Assembly: GCF_035552695.1 (NCBI RefSeq)
Contig: NZ_DASZKT010000053.1
Span: forward strand, 1 to 39,033
DNA: 39,033 bases
From: Actinospica sp035552695
GTDB lineage: Bacteria > Actinomycetota > Actinomycetes > Streptomycetales > Catenulisporaceae
Direction: 5' to 3'
A program made the position numbers and the translations under genes. Under the pieces are notes generated by a model that was not told where the DNA came from, did no database searches, and saw only the letters and a list, made by a program, of their open reading frames with translations. Numbering within the stretch: the first letter of the stretch is position 1; each line of letters opens with the position of its first letter. This document shows, piece by piece, positions 22,972 to 31,588 of this stretch.

Positions 22972-24360
22972 TCAGGACGGGAATTCCACCTGCGCGCCGA
23001 GATCGGCCAGCTTGCTGCCGAAATCCTCGTAGCCGCGGCTGATCAGCGAGATGCCGTGCACGCTGGAGGTGCCCTGCGCCGCGAGCGCCGCGATCAGGTA
23101 GGAGAAGCCGGCCCGCAGGTCCGGGATCACCAGGTCGGTCGCGTGCAGCTTCGTCGGTCCGGAGATCACCGCGGAGTGCATGAAGTTGCGCTGGCCGAAG
23201 CGGCAGGGCGTGCCGCCGAGGCACTCCCGGTACAGCTGGACCTGCGCGCCCATGTCGATCAGCGCCTTGGTGAAGCCGAGCCGCTTCTCGTACACGGTCT
23301 CGTGCACGATCGACAGGCCCTGAGCCTGCGTCAGCGCGACCACCATCGGCTGCTGCCAGTCGGTCTGGAAGCCGGGGTGCACGTCCGTCTCCAGCGCGAG
23401 CGCGCTCAGCGGGCCGCCCGGGTGCCAGAACCGGATGCCGAGCTCGCCCGGCTCGTCCTCGACCTCGAAGGCGCCGCCGACCCGCCGGAAGACGTTCAGG
23501 AACGTCATCATCGGGCCCTGCAGCGCGCCGCGGACCAGGATGTCGCCGCCGGTCGCCAGCGCCGCGCAGGCCCAGGAGGCGGCCTCGAGCCGGTCCGGGA
23601 GCGCGCGGTGCTTGTAGCCGCTCAGCGACTCCACGCCGGTGATCTGGATGACGCGGTTGTCGAGCACGGAGATGATCGCGCCCATCTTCTGCAGCACCGC
23701 GATCAGGTCCTGGATCTCCGGCTCGGTGGCCGCGTTGCGCAGTTCGGTCACGCCCTCGGCCAGCACCGCGGTCAGCAGCACCTGCTCGGTGGAGCCGACG
23801 CTGGGGTACGGCAGCGTGATCTTGGTGCCGCGCAGCCGCTGCGGGGCCGAGATGTGCAGGCCCTCGGGGCGCTTGTCCACCACGGCGCCGAAGGAGCGCA
23901 GCGCGTCGAGGTGGAAGTCGATCGGCCGGTCGCCGATCCGGCAGCCGCCGAGGTCCGGGATGAACGCGTGGCCGATCCGGTGCAGCAGCGGGCCGCACAG
24001 CAGGATCGGGATCCGGCTGGATCCCGCGTGCGCGGCGATCTCGGCGTGGTCGGGGCGGCCCACCGAGGTGGGATCGAGGATCAGGTCCCCGGGCTGCTCG
24101 CCCTGGCGGACGGAGACGCCGTGCGCCTCGAGCAGGCCGGTGACGATGCGCACGTCGCTGATCTGCGGCACGTTGCGCAGCAGGCTGGGCCCGTCGCCCA
24201 GCAGGGCCGCGACCATCGCCTTGGGGACCAGGTTCTTCGCGCCGCGCACGGTCACCTCGCCGGTGAGCGGCGTGCCGCCGGTGACCCGGATGAGGTCCGC
24301 GGAGTCGAAGGCCTCCGACGGTTCGGCGGGCCGGGGCAGGGTAGTGGCTGGACTAGTCAT
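22972..24360 (-). CDS. murA: UDP-N-acetylglucosamine 1-carboxyvinyltransferase
   Basis: 462 residues from ATG 24360, preceded by AGGAG; a longer frame to 24444 is not needed. It catalyses transfer of enolpyruvate from PEP to UDP-GlcNAc, the first committed step of peptidoglycan synthesis. Landmarks are LTGEVTVRGAKNLVPKAM (the Lys-Asn pair), the active-site loop LGGCRIGDRPIDFHLDAL with Cys140, and the MurA C-terminal EKRLGFTKALIDMGA and SRGYEDFGSKL segments. Because the active-site residue is Cys rather than Asp, fosfomycin sensitivity at the target is expected. KNLVPKA in place of the common KNAALP marks the actinobacterial subgroup. It is divergent from the AlgH-like gene. Confidence 0.93.
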   Translation of the reverse strand: MTSPATTLPRPAEPSEAFDSADLIRVTGGTPLTGEVTVRGAKNLVPKAMVAALLGDGPSLLRNVPQISDVRIVTGLLEAHGVSVRQGEQPGDLILDPTSVGRPDHAEIAAHAGSSRIPILLCGPLLHRIGHAFIPDLGGCRIGDRPIDFHLDALRSFGAVVDKRPEGLHISAPQRLRGTKITLPYPSVGSTEQVLLTAVLAEGVTELRNAATEPEIQDLIAVLQKMGAIISVLDNRVIQITGVESLSGYKHRALPDRLEAASWACAALATGGDILVRGALQGPMMTFLNVFRRVGGAFEVEDEPGELGIRFWHPGGPLSALALETDVHPGFQTDWQQPMVVALTQAQGLSIVHETVYEKRLGFTKALIDMGAQVQLYRECLGGTPCRFGQRNFMHSAVISGPTKLHATDLVIPDLRAGFSYLIAALAAQGTSSVHGISLISRGYEDFGSKLADLGAQVEFPS

Positions 24361-24486
24361 GGCTCCTGGTGCGGGTTGACGAGGGACGGTCGCACGGGAC
24401 GTCAGTCTGCCAGAGACGCACCGGCTGTGCCCAACGCCGCACACGTGTCGTCTCGCCTGTCAGTATGTACTCCATGGGTGTGGCGC

Positions 24487-25059
24487 ATGTCCGACACTGA
24501 GCTGACCGGGCGACTGCTGGTGGCGACTCCGCTGCTGGTGGACCCGAATTTCGACCGCGCGGTGGTGCTGGTGCTCGACCACGATACCGACGGCACCCTC
24601 GGCGTCGTGATCAACCGGCCCACCACGGTGCCGGTGCACGAGGTGCTGCCCGCGTGGAGCGAGCTCGCCGGTCCGATGCCGATGGTCTTCCAGGGCGGCC
24701 CGGTCGCGCTCGACTCCGCCCTCGGCCTGGCCGAGCTGCGCGCGCTGCCGCGCGGCGAGGACCCGGACCCGCTCGGCTGGCGCCGCGTGCACGGCGATCT
24801 CGGCCTGGTGGACCTGGACCTGCCGCCGGAACTGCTGGCCGCCGAGATCTCGGCCTTCCGGGTGTACGCGGGTTACGCCGGATGGAGTGCCGGCCAGTTG
24901 GAGCGCGAGCTCGGCCAGGGCGCGTGGTACGTGATCGACGCGGCGCCCGCGGACGCCTTCACCCTCTCCCCGGAACTGGCCTGGCGCACCGTGCTGCGGC
25001 GGCAGCGCGGCGGGCTCGCCCTGCTCTCCACCTTCCCGGATGACCCGGAACTCAACTGA
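24487..25059 (+). CDS. UPF0301 / AlgH (YqgE) family protein
   Basis: 190 residues from ATG 24487; an in-frame GTG at 24478 is possible and the much longer frame from 22813 is a shadow of murA. The protein has the UPF0301 hallmarks: TGRLLVATPLLVDPNFDRAVVLV cut to LLVATPLLVDPNFDRAVV, GTLGVVINRPT, MVFQGGPVALD, RVYAGYAGWSAGQLE and GAWYVIDA. The biochemical role is unresolved; the family was linked to alginate regulation in Pseudomonas but has no enzymatic assignment. A TATGT-type box lies about 20 bases upstream with no Shine-Dalgarno. Confidence 0.9.
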   Translation: MSDTELTGRLLVATPLLVDPNFDRAVVLVLDHDTDGTLGVVINRPTTVPVHEVLPAWSELAGPMPMVFQGGPVALDSALGLAELRALPRGEDPDPLGWRRVHGDLGLVDLDLPPELLAAEISAFRVYAGYAGWSAGQLERELGQGAWYVIDAAPADAFTLSPELAWRTVLRRQRGGLALLSTFPDDPELN

Positions 25060-25096
25060 CCTTGATAAGCACTCCACAGCAGGGCTGGGGACCTCC

Positions 25097-25102
25097 TACA
25101 CT
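25097..25102 (+). promoter_or_regulatory. -10 box TACACT, leaderless start of DUF3039 gene
   Basis: TACACT, 6 bases (CGAGTC), ATG 25109. Confidence 0.6.
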
Positions 25103-25108
25103 CGAGTC

Positions 25109-25411
25109 ATGAGCACCGTAGATGAGAAGACCGTTTCTGGCGGTACGTCCACGCTGATCGAAGAGCGGACCGACTACCGCACCGACGACGGCGACCACGA
25201 GCGTTTCTCGCACTACGCGCCCAAGGACAAGATCACCGAGGCGATGGTCCTGGGCACGCCCGTCACCGCCCTGTGCGGCAAGACCTGGGTGCCGAGCCGC
25301 GACCCGAAGCGCTACCCGATCTGCCCGACCTGCAAGGAGATCTACGAAGGTCCCGGCTGGGCCGACGACAACTCCGACGACAAGGCGGGCAAGTCCGGCG
25401 GCGAGTCCTGA
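25109..25411 (+). CDS. DUF3039 family zinc-binding protein
   Basis: 100 residues from ATG 25109; the upstream in-frame ATG at 25040 is inside the AlgH-like gene. The pattern RFSHYAPKDKITEAMVLGTPVTALCGKTWVP (in pieces: FSHYAPKDKI, VTALCGKTWVP) with RYPICPTCKEIYE is diagnostic of DUF3039, a small actinobacterial protein with a CG...CxxC zinc-ribbon-like set (Cys in LCGK and PICPTC). The ends are acidic and disordered. Function is unknown, but it is highly conserved in actinobacteria. It lies 49 bases after the AlgH-like stop with its own promoter. Confidence 0.9.
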   Translation: MSTVDEKTVSGGTSTLIEERTDYRTDDGDHERFSHYAPKDKITEAMVLGTPVTALCGKTWVPSRDPKRYPICPTCKEIYEGPGWADDNSDDKAGKSGGES

Positions 25412-25468
25412 TCGCCGGGTCCTGAGCCGAGCCGTCCACCCATCCCAGAGTCGAAGACAAAGCCCTCC

Positions 25469-26587
25469 ATGTCGGTGTCCACCCACGTCGTAGCCCTGCG
25501 CCCGACCGAGCTCGAGCCCGCCGTCCAGGCGCTGGCCGCGGAGCCGGACCTGTGCGTGCTGGCCGGCGGTACGGAGCTGATGGTGCTGGCCAACGCCGGA
25601 AGGCTGCGGCCCCGCGGCTTCCTGCTGATCGACCGGATCCCCGAACTGCGCGGGGTCTGGTTCTCCGAGCAGGAGGTCATCATCGGCGCCGCCACCACCT
25701 GTGCCGACCTGACGCACCCCGACCTGCGCGCGGTACTGCCCGCGCTCGCCCAGGCCGCCCGCGCGATAGGCTCCGCCGCCCTGCGCACCCGCGCCACCCT
25801 CGGCGGGAACCTCGCCTCGGGCAAGCGGCTCGGCGGCGGTCCGGCCCCGCTGCCCGGACGCGACCTGCTCACCGCGCTGATAGCGCTCGGCGCGGTCGCC
25901 GTGTGCCGCACCCGCGACAAGTGGCGGCAGGTCCCGGTCGCCGACCTCTACGCCCGCGACGGCGGCGCGCAACTGCTGCCCGGCGAGCTGATCACCGCCC
26001 TCCGGCTGCCGCTCGGCACCGGCCAGCAGGGTTTCATGAAGATCGGTACCCGCGGCGGGCCGGGACGCCCGGTGCTCACCCTCGCGCTGGTGGTGGACCC
26101 GTCGACCCGTCAGGTCGCCTGCGCCGTCGGCGGGCACGGACCGGTGCCCGCGCGGGTGGACCACGCGGGACAGTGGCTGCAGGCCCACGTGGACTGGGAG
26201 GCCGGCGCCATCCCGGATCCCGGCACGTACCAGACCTTCGCGCGGCTGGTCGCCGAGGGGCTGCTGGCGCCGCTGACGGCGGGCCCGGCCGGCGCGTCCA
26301 CCTCGCGGATCCCGGAGGAGTACCGCAGGAAGGCCGCGGAGGTCTGCGCACGGCGTGCCCTGGTGCGCGCGCTGCCGCCCTCGGGCTGGCTGGAGCAGGT
26401 GAAGCAGTATCAGATCAAGGCGGAGCTGATGCGCGCGCGGACGGCCGTGGAGCGGGCCGAGCGCGGCCTGCCGCAGACGCCGCCGGTGCCCGGTCCGATC
26501 TCCGGCCCGGTGAACGTGCCGGGCCTCGGCGCGCTCGGCGCGCGCACGGACATCACGATCCCGTCCCAGGGCGGGGGGCGAGCGTGA
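25469..26587 (+). CDS. FAD-binding subunit of a xanthine-dehydrogenase-family protein
   Basis: 372 residues. It carries the FAD-binding-5 fold: CVLAGGTELMVLANAG (pyrophosphate loop), VIIGAATTCADLTHP, and IGSAALRTRATLGGNLASG, which matches the usual IRNxATIGGN flavin motif. A CO-dehydrogenase flavoprotein C-terminal domain follows to about residue 300. The last 70 residues (MRARTAVERAERG, then Pro-rich) are an unusual tail. It is the first gene of a three-gene operon: the stop overlaps the next GTG by four bases. It would pass electrons between the Fe-S subunit and NAD+ or another acceptor. No good Shine-Dalgarno precedes ATG 25469. Confidence 0.85.
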   Translation: MSVSTHVVALRPTELEPAVQALAAEPDLCVLAGGTELMVLANAGRLRPRGFLLIDRIPELRGVWFSEQEVIIGAATTCADLTHPDLRAVLPALAQAARAIGSAALRTRATLGGNLASGKRLGGGPAPLPGRDLLTALIALGAVAVCRTRDKWRQVPVADLYARDGGAQLLPGELITALRLPLGTGQQGFMKIGTRGGPGRPVLTLALVVDPSTRQVACAVGGHGPVPARVDHAGQWLQAHVDWEAGAIPDPGTYQTFARLVAEGLLAPLTAGPAGASTSRIPEEYRRKAAEVCARRALVRALPPSGWLEQVKQYQIKAELMRARTAVERAERGLPQTPPVPGPISGPVNVPGLGALGARTDITIPSQGGGRA

Positions 26588-27222
26588 GCCAGGCGCAGGA
26601 CTTCGACCAGTACGACTTCCTCTCCGCGGACTCCTCGGGCGAGCTGGAGATCGACCCCCTCGCCGGCAGCGGCACGCACCCCGTGTCCGGCAACGTGCCC
26701 GGCCAGCGGACCCCCGAGCAGCCGGCCGGGACGCCGATGCCGCCCGCCTCGGGCCCGTTCGCCACGGTCTCGATCCGCTGCGTGGTCAACGGCGAGCCGG
26801 TCGAGGTGCCCGAGATGTGGGTCGCCGACAGCCTGCTGTTCGTGCTGCGCGACCGGCTCGGCCGCACCGCCGCGAAGGACGGCTGCGGCGAGGGCGAATG
26901 CGGGGCCTGCGTCGTGCTGCTGGACGGCGAGCCGGTGCTCGCCTGCCTGACCCCGGCGCTGGTGGCCGAGGGGTCCGCGGTGACCACCGCCGAGGCGTAC
27001 GCCGAGGGCGACGAGGTCTCCGCCGCGCTGGCCGCGCACTGCGGCGCCGGCTGCGGCTACTGCCTGCCGGGGATCGGCCTGACCACGCGCTCGCTGCTGG
27101 CCCGCCAGCCGGAGCCGAGCGAGGCCGCGATCCGCGAGTCGCTCTCCGGCCACCTGTGCCGCTGCCTGCCGCCCGGGCACTTCATCGACGCCGTGCACGA
27201 GGCGGTGCGGCGCCGTGAATAA
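26584..27222 (+). CDS. [2Fe-2S] subunit of a xanthine-dehydrogenase-family protein
   Basis: 212 residues from GTG 26584, coupled to the preceding stop. A 65-residue acidic, Pro-rich N-terminal extension precedes the plant-type ferredoxin domain (VADSLLFVLRDRLGRTAAKDGC in part, CGEGECGACVVLLDG, LAC) that binds the distal cluster. The proximal cluster domain reads CGAGCGYCLPGIGL and HLCRCLPPGHF; the first half is normal in spacing, while the usual CRCTGY is CRCLPPGHF. All cysteines needed for two clusters appear present. It overlaps the third gene by eight bases, so all three products are made together. Confidence 0.86.
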   Translation: MSQAQDFDQYDFLSADSSGELEIDPLAGSGTHPVSGNVPGQRTPEQPAGTPMPPASGPFATVSIRCVVNGEPVEVPEMWVADSLLFVLRDRLGRTAAKDGCGEGECGACVVLLDGEPVLACLTPALVAEGSAVTTAEAYAEGDEVSAALAAHCGAGCGYCLPGIGLTTRSLLARQPEPSEAAIRESLSGHLCRCLPPGHFIDAVHEAVRRRE

Positions 27223-29647
27223 ACCCTCCGCACTACCCGGCTTCCTGATCGGCGAGCAGCTTCCGCCGGAGGCCCCGGCCGCCGCGCCGGTCGACGTCGT
27301 CCCGGCCCCGGCGTACGCGGCGGTGGATCCGCCGGCGGACGGGATAGGCAAGGCCGTTCCCGCCGCGAAGGCCGCGGGCCGCTACCCGTACGCGGCGGAC
27401 CGGCCCGGCGGCCCCGGCATGCTCTACGCGGCGCTGGCCCGCAGCCCGCACCCGCACGCCGCGCTGCTGCACATCGACGTCAAGCCGGCGCTTGACCTGC
27501 CCGGCGTGCACGCCGTGCTGGCCGGTCAGGAGCTCGGCGTGACAGCCGTCGAATACCGCGGGCAGTGCGTGGCCGTTGCCGCCGCCGACCACCCCGCGCT
27601 GGCCCGCGCCGCGCTGGACGCCGTGGAGATCCACTACGCGCCGGGCGAGCCGCTGCTGGACGCGCGTCAGGTCTTCGCGATGGCCCGGCGCACCGGGAAC
27701 GACTCGCGGGTCTCGGCGTACCGCCGGTACACCCTCGGCGAGGGCGGCGAACTGGCCGAGCCCGCCGAGGGCGAGAGCACCGTCATGTACGGATACGAAT
27801 TCGGCCGGGGAGCCGACCCGGCCGCCGCGCCGGGCGCCGTACTCGCCGTGCCGCATTTCGCGCCGGACGGACAGGGCAACGGCGGGATGCGGCTGGTCGG
27901 CCTCGAGCTGCACACGGCCTGCGCCGACCCGATGCGCGACCTGCGCGCGGTCTGCGCCGCCGTGGGCCTGCCGATCGAGGCGATCCATCTGGTGCCCGCG
28001 CCGTTCACCGGCACCAGGTCGGGCGACGATCCGGACCTGCGGGTGGCCGCCGCGCTGCTGGCGCTGCGCACCGGGCGACCGGTGCGGGCCGAGGGCGGCC
28101 CGGCCGACCGGCTCGCCGGCGACGCGGGCACCCCGGCGATCCGCGTGCACGCCACGCACCGCGTCGACGCCGAGGGCACGCTGCTCGCCGTCCGGGTGGA
28201 GCTGGTCGTGGACGGCGGCGCCGATCCGGCGGGAGCCGAGCCGCTGCTGGACGAGCTGTGCCGCGGCGTCGTCGGGCCGTACCGCTGCGAGAACGTGGAG
28301 ATCCAGGGCTGGGTCGTGCGCACGCACAATCCGCCCGCCGGACCCTGGCCGGGCGGCGCCGCGATGCTGGCCGCCGTGGTCGCCGAGGCGCAGATCGACG
28401 CGGCCGCCGCGGCCTGCGGACGCAGCCCGCTCGACCTGCGTGTCAAGAACCTGATACGGTCGGGCGACCACCTGCCGGACGGCCGCCGGCTGGTCGGCGC
28501 GGTCCCGCTGCCCGAGCTGCTGACCACGCTGCTCGACACGCAGATGCCGCCCTTCCCGCCGGGCCCGGACATCCGCACCTTCCCCGGCACCGTCGGCCGC
28601 ACCGGCGAGCTGACCCGGGTGCGGCGCGGCGCGGGCATCGCGCTGGCGATGGTGGACCTGGTGCCGCCGGAGCTCGACGAGGAGTTCGCCACCGCGCAGG
28701 TCGCGCTCACCTCGGACGTCAACGGCCCGATCGTGCACGTGGCGACGAGCATGGTGGACACCGGCAGCGGCCAGCACGCGCTGCTGCGCAAGATGGCCCG
28801 CGAGGTGCTCGGTGTGCGCCGGGTGATCGTGCGCCGCCCGGCGAACCCGGCGGACCTGCCCGCGACGGCGATCGGCCCGGGGCGCACGACGTGGCTGCAC
28901 TGCATGGCCGTGCAGCGCGCCGCCCGCGGGGCACGGTCACAGGCCCTTGCGAAGGTCGCCGCCCAGTTCGCGGTCTCCCCGCAGCTGCTCGAGGTGCGCG
29001 ACGGCATGGTCGTGACCTACGACGGCACGCTCTCGAAGCCGGTGGACGAGGTCTACGCCCGGGTGCTGCGCGGCGCCGCGGTGTACGTCGCGAACGGCGA
29101 GTTCCGCGTGCACGGCTCGGGAGCCCCGTCCCCCGGCGTGTTCGTGCCCGAACCCGGCACCGCGCACGTGGCCGTCGCCGCCTATCGAGCCGTCGTCGAC
29201 GCCGACACCGAGCTGCACACCCTGCGCCCGGTGCGGGTCACCGCGGCCCACGACGCGGGCCGGGTGCTGCTGCCGGAGCGGGCCGAGGCGGCGGTCGGCT
29301 CGGGCGTGCTCACGGCGGTGGACTTCGTCTTCAACGCGCAGGCCGAGGAGATCGACCTGGCCGGCGCCGAACTGGGCGGCTTCGGCGCGCTCGGCCCCGG
29401 CCAGTTCCCGACGATGCTGGAGCAGCCCGAGCTCGAGCTGCTGCCGTTCCTGGAGTCCTCCATCGGCGAGCTCGATTCGACCATGCTGCGCCGCCGCGGC
29501 TTCGCCGCCCCCCTCCCGCTCGGCTACCTCCCGGTCCGCCGCGCCTCCTACGCCGCCTGCGCCGCCGCCCTGGCCTGCGCGACCCGGGACGCCCTGGAGG
29601 CCCACCCGACCCGCCTGCCGCTGCGGCCGTGGGGCGTGAGCAGCTAG
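27215..29647 (+). CDS. divergent molybdopterin-type large subunit of xanthine-dehydrogenase family
   Basis: 810 residues from GTG 27215. The N-terminal domain (GIGKAVPAAKAAGRYPYAAD, LARSPHPHAALLHIDVK, LPGVHAVLAGQELG, EYRGQCVAVAAAD) is the aldehyde-oxidase a/b hammerhead. The cofactor half is degenerate: the usual RGFGxPQ position has HNPPAGPWPGGA, and the EMGQG-type loop reads VDTGSGQHALLRKMA. The end retains SSIGELDS in place of the active-site KGVGEPP, so a Gly-Glu survives. It is either a specialised oxidase with an altered cofactor pocket or an enzyme that no longer binds a typical molybdopterin. From memory, the same three-gene set sits next to murA/DUF3039 in Streptomyces. Confidence 0.8.
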   Translation: MNKPSALPGFLIGEQLPPEAPAAAPVDVVPAPAYAAVDPPADGIGKAVPAAKAAGRYPYAADRPGGPGMLYAALARSPHPHAALLHIDVKPALDLPGVHAVLAGQELGVTAVEYRGQCVAVAAADHPALARAALDAVEIHYAPGEPLLDARQVFAMARRTGNDSRVSAYRRYTLGEGGELAEPAEGESTVMYGYEFGRGADPAAAPGAVLAVPHFAPDGQGNGGMRLVGLELHTACADPMRDLRAVCAAVGLPIEAIHLVPAPFTGTRSGDDPDLRVAAALLALRTGRPVRAEGGPADRLAGDAGTPAIRVHATHRVDAEGTLLAVRVELVVDGGADPAGAEPLLDELCRGVVGPYRCENVEIQGWVVRTHNPPAGPWPGGAAMLAAVVAEAQIDAAAAACGRSPLDLRVKNLIRSGDHLPDGRRLVGAVPLPELLTTLLDTQMPPFPPGPDIRTFPGTVGRTGELTRVRRGAGIALAMVDLVPPELDEEFATAQVALTSDVNGPIVHVATSMVDTGSGQHALLRKMAREVLGVRRVIVRRPANPADLPATAIGPGRTTWLHCMAVQRAARGARSQALAKVAAQFAVSPQLLEVRDGMVVTYDGTLSKPVDEVYARVLRGAAVYVANGEFRVHGSGAPSPGVFVPEPGTAHVAVAAYRAVVDADTELHTLRPVRVTAAHDAGRVLLPERAEAAVGSGVLTAVDFVFNAQAEEIDLAGAELGGFGALGPGQFPTMLEQPELELLPFLESSIGELDSTMLRRRGFAAPLPLGYLPVRRASYAACAAALACATRDALEAHPTRLPLRPWGVSS

Positions 29648-29698
29648 GCGAGGACCCCGCCAGGTCGGGTCGTCGTCGTGCGTCGGTGCTCCGCTTCG

Positions 29699-29743
29699 CG
29701 GATCCCCAGGTTTCGCTTGCCCGCCGTCCCACCCGTTGCGTTC
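29699..29743. repeat. left arm of a 45-bp inverted repeat
   Basis: This 45-base arm matches the reverse complement of 29950-29994 at 38 positions, with a perfect 17-base core ending in the sequence CCCACCCGTTGCGTTC. It is in the non-coding stretch (29648-30064) after the molybdopterin-type gene. The arms enclose a tRNA-like sequence. Confidence 0.8.
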
Positions 29744-29781
29744 GGTGGGCAGGCGTGGGTTTCCAAAATCAACGGCGCCGC

Positions 29782-29856
29782 TGGGCCTGAGGGGATTCGA
29801 ACCTCTGACCCCTCAATGCGAGCGGGGTTCAGGCCTCCCCCTGGCCAGGTATCCCA
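29782..29856 (-). tRNA. tRNA-like sequence, probably degenerate
   Basis: The minus strand has a T-arm-like AGAGG-TTCGAAT-CCCCT (one A-C mismatch), an acceptor-like 3' strand CAGGCCC and discriminator A, an anticodon-like CCCCG-CTCGCAT-TGAGG (T33, CGC at 34-36, one mismatch and one G-U) and a D-arm-like GGCC-AGGGGGA-GGCC. The predicted 5' acceptor (GGGATAC) does not pair with the 3' strand. A better partner (GGCCTG, six pairs) lies 20 bases further upstream next to the hairpin ACGGCC-CTCA-GGCCGT (29865-29880). It is therefore not a normal tRNA; a pseudo-tRNA or a recombination-derived remnant is most likely. Spurious peptides with RGFEPLTP arise from its complement. Confidence 0.35.
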
Positions 29857-29949
29857 CTGCCGTGACGGCCCTCAGGCCGTCAGGTCTTCGAGTCGAGACG
29901 CACGAGTGGCAGCTTTTGAACTTGACTTTCGAACTCGCGGCCGACCAGT

Positions 29950-29994
29950 GAACGCAACGGGTGGGAGGGTGGGTGAGCGAAACCCAGGGCTCCG
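29950..29994. repeat. right arm of the 45-bp inverted repeat
   Basis: Pairs with 29699-29743 (38 of 45 positions). The arms are 206 bases apart. The right arm ends 70 bases before the MFS start and 58 bases before its -10 box. Confidence 0.8.
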
Positions 29995-30052
29995 GGGTCA
30001 AGCCCCCCGAAGGCCTCGCTGTAACAGGTGGACCTCCACTTGGCCTATCACG

Positions 30053-30058
30053 TACGCT
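30053..30058 (+). promoter_or_regulatory. -10 box TACGCT, leaderless start of MFS gene
   Basis: TACGCT, 6 bases (CTTGAG), GTG 30065. Confidence 0.6.
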
Positions 30059-30064
30059 CTTGAG

Positions 30065-31468
30065 GTGACCACGCTCTCCGCTCCGGCTCCCGTACGCGCG
30101 TCGAAGCCGGAGAGCATCCTCAGCCCGCGGTATCTGGCCGTCACCATCGGATTCGTCTCCTCGATCCTGCTCACCGCGTTCGAGGCGATGGCGGTCGGGG
30201 CGGCGATGCCGGTCGCGGTGGCGAAGCTGAGCGGGCTGCCGTACTACTCGCTGGCCTTCTCGGCGTATCTGACGACCAGTCTGCTCGGCATGGTGCTGAG
30301 CGGGCAGCGGTCCGACCGGAGCGGGCCGCGGCTGCCGTGTCTCGGCGGTATCGCGCTGTTCGGGGTCGGGCTGGTCACCTCGGGGACGGCCACGACGATG
30401 GCCCAGTTCGTGCTGGGCCGCGCGATCCAGGGCTTCGGCGGCGGATTGGTCATCGTGGCGCTGTACGTGCTGGTCGGCCGGGCGTACCCGGAACACTTGC
30501 GGAGCAAGGCCTTCTCGGCGATGGCGGCCTGCTGGGTGCTGCCCGGCGCGGTCGGGCCGGTGATCGCGGGAGTGCTCACCGAGGACCTGAGCTGGCGCTG
30601 GATCTTCCTCGGCACGGCCGTGTTCATCGTGGTCCCGCTCGGCCTGCTCGCCAAGCCGCTGCGCAACCTGCCGCGCGTCGAGCAGGCCGAGCGGTCTCAG
30701 GCGGAGATCGCGCGACTGCGCCGGATACGCGTCGCAGCCGGACTGACCGCGCTCGGCGCCGGAGTGCTGCAGCTCGGCAGCCAGGAGATCAACCTCGTCG
30801 GCCTGCTCCTCGCCCCGCTCGCGCTCGTGCTGCTGATCCCGAGCGTGCCCCGACTTCTCCCGCCCGGCACGCTGCGCGCCCGCCGCGGCCTGCCGACCGT
30901 CATCCTGATGCGCGGACTGATGGCGGGCTCGTACTTCGGCATCGAGGCCTTCCTGCCGCTGATGCTCGAACAGCACCGCGGCATGAGCGTAACCCTCGCG
31001 GGCCTGTCCCTGGTCACCGCCACGGTCGGCTGGGCGCTGGCGTCCTGGGCCATCAGCCGCCCGTTTCTGGCCACCCGCCTGTCCAAGCCCGCCCGCGTCC
31101 GCACCGGCGTCGCGATCTGCGGCCTGTCCCTGTTCGGCGACATCGTGGCCGTCAGCACCGCCACCCCGCTGTGGACCGTCGCCGCCGCCATGGGCTTCGC
31201 CGCCCTCGGCGCCGGCATGGCCTTCCCCACCGTCAGCCTGCTGACGCTCGAGCTGTCCGAGCCCGAGGAGCAGGGCACGAACTCGGCCTCGCTCCAGGTC
31301 GCCGACGGCATCACCAGCACCCTGGCCATCGCCCTCGGCGGCAGCATCTACCACGCCCTGAGCACGACCGGCCCCGCCTCCGGCAGCGTATACGTGCTGC
31401 TCTACGCCCTCTACATCGCCATCGCCGGAGTCGCCTGGCTACTCGCGCCGCGGGTTCGACGGGCCTGA
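30065..31468 (+). CDS. MFS transporter, EmrB/QacA-like
   Basis: 467 residues from GTG 30065, placed by the -10 box 6 bases upstream; the longer open frame to 29678 runs through the inverted repeat and tRNA-like sequence and is rejected. The protein begins with a short hydrophilic head and helix 1 (LAVTIGFVSSILLTAFEAMAVG cut to LAVTIGFVSSILLTAFEA). Helix 2-3 has a weak motif A (GQRSDRSGPRLP), then RAIQGFGGGLVIVALYVLVG and a motif C-like LPGAVGPVIAGVL. About fourteen hydrophobic segments are present. It is a proton-driven efflux pump of unknown substrate. From memory, an orthologue neighbours the molybdenum-like operon in Streptomyces. Confidence 0.85.
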   Translation: MTTLSAPAPVRASKPESILSPRYLAVTIGFVSSILLTAFEAMAVGAAMPVAVAKLSGLPYYSLAFSAYLTTSLLGMVLSGQRSDRSGPRLPCLGGIALFGVGLVTSGTATTMAQFVLGRAIQGFGGGLVIVALYVLVGRAYPEHLRSKAFSAMAACWVLPGAVGPVIAGVLTEDLSWRWIFLGTAVFIVVPLGLLAKPLRNLPRVEQAERSQAEIARLRRIRVAAGLTALGAGVLQLGSQEINLVGLLLAPLALVLLIPSVPRLLPPGTLRARRGLPTVILMRGLMAGSYFGIEAFLPLMLEQHRGMSVTLAGLSLVTATVGWALASWAISRPFLATRLSKPARVRTGVAICGLSLFGDIVAVSTATPLWTVAAAMGFAALGAGMAFPTVSLLTLELSEPEEQGTNSASLQVADGITSTLAIALGGSIYHALSTTGPASGSVYVLLYALYIAIAGVAWLLAPRVRRA

Positions 31469-31588
31469 GTCCACGGAACGTTTCCCGTTCTGTCGGCGGC
31501 GCCCGGTACGGTGGGAGACCGCGCCGACCGAGCAACGCCGCCACGGCGGCCGAGCGACATCAGCGACACTTGAGGGGACGACGTCACG

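Noticed and set aside
22813..24486. 558-codon extension of the AlgH-like gene
   Set aside because: Reads antisense through murA; the family begins near MSDTELTG at 24487.
29782..29879. A complete functional tRNA on the minus strand
   Set aside because: Acceptor ends do not pair in a 75-base fold, and the 98-base alternative has no normal D or variable arm; kept only as tRNA-like.
29678..30064. N-terminal extension of the MFS gene (129 codons)
   Set aside because: It translates the inverted repeat and tRNA-like sequence; the start at 30065 has a well-placed -10 box and gives a normal MFS N-terminus.
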